64,000 bases of DNA, taken from Colwellia psychrerythraea 34H (GTDB lineage Bacteria; Pseudomonadota; Gammaproteobacteria; Enterobacterales; Alteromonadaceae). The translations under genes were made by a program, and so were the position numbers. This document shows positions 63,010 through 64,000 of this stretch, piece by piece. Under the pieces are notes generated by a model, which worked only from the letters and a program-made list of their open reading frames with translations, was not told the origin of the DNA and did no database searches. The stretch lies in contig NC_003910.7 of the NCBI RefSeq assembly GCF_000012325.1, positions 434,001-498,000 on the forward strand. The letters are read 5' to 3'. Position 1 is the first letter of the stretch. Each line of letters opens with the position of its first letter.

Positions 63010-64000
63010 ATGAAGTTATTGAGTTTTGAATTAAACGGAACAAATCATAAATTCATATCAAATGAATGTAATGATTTAGATAATAAGTATACTTTTCTGG
63101 TAGGCGAAAATGGGTCGGGGAAAACGGAGTGTTTAGTTCAAATAATTAATTCTCTTAATCGTTATCAGCTTCAGCATGAACAGCATGAACAGCATAGGGA
63201 TATGTTGGATAAACACCTAGAAAATAGATATAAATCTTCATTAGTCGATTTTAAAATTAAATCTAATTTGGTTTTCGAAAAAAAAGATGAAAAAATAAGT
63301 ATTTCGTTTGAAAAAACAGATGCACCAAGAGAAATAATTGGATTCGATGGTAAAAAAATAAACTTAAATCAAAATTCATTTCGATATATCTATAATTTCA
63401 AAACATCGGCTACGGTATGTAATAAAGCTGATTATGACAAAGAGAGCAGTATAATTGCAATTTCGGAAAGTCCTTATAATAAGTTCCCTATATTGCAATC
63501 AGATTCCTATTTCAATTATTACAATATAGGGGTAAATACAGAAGAAAAAAATGAATATTTAAATCATCAAAGTGATGATTATGTTCATCCAAAAGTTAAA
63601 CAATTAACAATGTCTATTTGTGGATCTTTATCTGAGCATCATAAGACTAATTTTAGTCATTTATTTAGAATGTTAGGTTTCTCGGAGAAAATAAAATTTA
63701 CACTTAAAATAAAAGATAGTTTTAAATATTTAAATAATAACAGTAAAGAATTAGCAGAAAGAGTGGTTTCAAACAGATATAGAGATACTAGATTTTCTAG
63801 TGTAGGTAAAAATACAGAAAAAGAAATTGAAAGTAAAAAAAATCAAGATAAAACCGAAATTATAAAAGCTATAGATGGTTTACATAAATTAGAGCCTAAT
63901 TTATTCACTATAGAATCAAATCAATATCATGACTCTATGAATAGAGAGTTGGATTTTGACATTGATTTTAATAGCTATACATTGATGACTGGTTATGTAA
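63010..64000 (+). CDS. AAA/SMC-RecF-type ATPase (continues beyond window)
   Basis: Open frame of 330 codons to the window edge without a stop. The N-terminus has the ABC/RecF-type pattern: strand MKLLSFELNG, then YTFLVGENGSGKTECLVQIINSL with Walker A GENGSGKT at residues 32-39. Later text is Lys/Asn/Ser-rich, with a QHEQHEQH run just after the P-loop helix and no membrane span. Signature and Walker B motifs must lie beyond the edge, as is usual for such proteins. Paired with the small upstream gene on a recombinase island, it fits the general plan of anti-phage ATPase modules, but no named system is recognised. Confidence 0.75.
   Translation, partial: MKLLSFELNGTNHKFISNECNDLDNKYTFLVGENGSGKTECLVQIINSLNRYQLQHEQHEQHRDMLDKHLENRYKSSLVDFKIKSNLVFEKKDEKISISFEKTDAPREIIGFDGKKINLNQNSFRYIYNFKTSATVCNKADYDKESSIIAISESPYNKFPILQSDSYFNYYNIGVNTEEKNEYLNHQSDDYVHPKVKQLTMSICGSLSEHHKTNFSHLFRMLGFSEKIKFTLKIKDSFKYLNNNSKELAERVVSNRYRDTRFSSVGKNTEKEIESKKNQDKTEIIKAIDGLHKLEPNLFTIESNQYHDSMNRELDFDIDFNSYTLMTGYV

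Noticed and set aside
3..64000. tRNA, rRNA or CRISPR array
   Set aside because: I looked for cloverleaf-like GTTCGA arms, rRNA words and regularly spaced direct repeats, and found none. The only tandem repeat is the 21-bp set inside the TonB receptor gene.

Overview
The window is a chromosomal segment of an AT-rich marine gammaproteobacterium. Gene content and order (slyX/yheV/yheS, pilMNOPQ-aroK-aroB-damX-dam, an argCBFG-argH(A) cluster, metJ/metBL), the protein sequences, and the PEP-CTERM and Ni-SOD genes together suggest Alteromonadales, most likely Colwellia or a close relative. That assignment is inference from recognised families. No rRNA, tRNA or CRISPR array was found.

Layout. 1-5 kb: the ABC-F ATPase yheS (cut by the window edge), yheV, slyX, a WD40 lipoprotein and an FkpA-type FKBP. 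5-11 kb: a glycosyltransferase, an acyl-CoA thioesterase, a PEP-CTERM protein, a nickel superoxide dismutase cluster (TPR-like protein, 60-aa His-motif membrane protein, sodN, sodX) and a DUF2780-like protein. 10.8-11.1 kb holds a possible unannotated minus-strand small RNA. 11-16.8 kb: hemE, a YtrA-type GntR/ABC module and a PAS-GGDEF protein. 17-21.3 kb: metJ facing metB-metL with met boxes between. 21.5-33 kb: two less characterised genes, then argE facing argC-argB-argF-argG-argH(A)-argA, a linear arginine pathway with two N-acetylglutamate synthase-type domains. 33-45 kb: mrcA facing pilMNOPQ, then aroK-aroB-damX-dam. 45-48.7 kb: a 58-aa DUF2970 protein, a TorF-like porin, rpe and trpS. 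48.8-51.2 kb: an overlapping trypsin-like protease/FHA membrane protein pair. 51.7-59.2 kb: a class D beta-lactamase-like protein and a likely metal-related outer-membrane cluster of two TonB-dependent receptors, a secreted Cys/His-rich beta-propeller and a thioredoxin-fold protein. Both receptors have a near-identical palindrome upstream.

59.6-64 kb: an MmcQ/YjbR gene loses its family C-terminus at about 59,900, and a large serine recombinase begins 50 bp later. This looks like the left end of an integrated island running past the right edge. Its first cargo is a tightly spaced pair, an unknown 167-aa protein and an SMC/RecF-type ATPase (cut by the edge), which is the best candidate here for an undescribed (possibly defence) system.

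Dispersed non-coding repeats of about 260-330 bp, bounded by TATACC-type inverted ends and sharing an internal core, occupy several intergenic regions and look like a MITE-like family.
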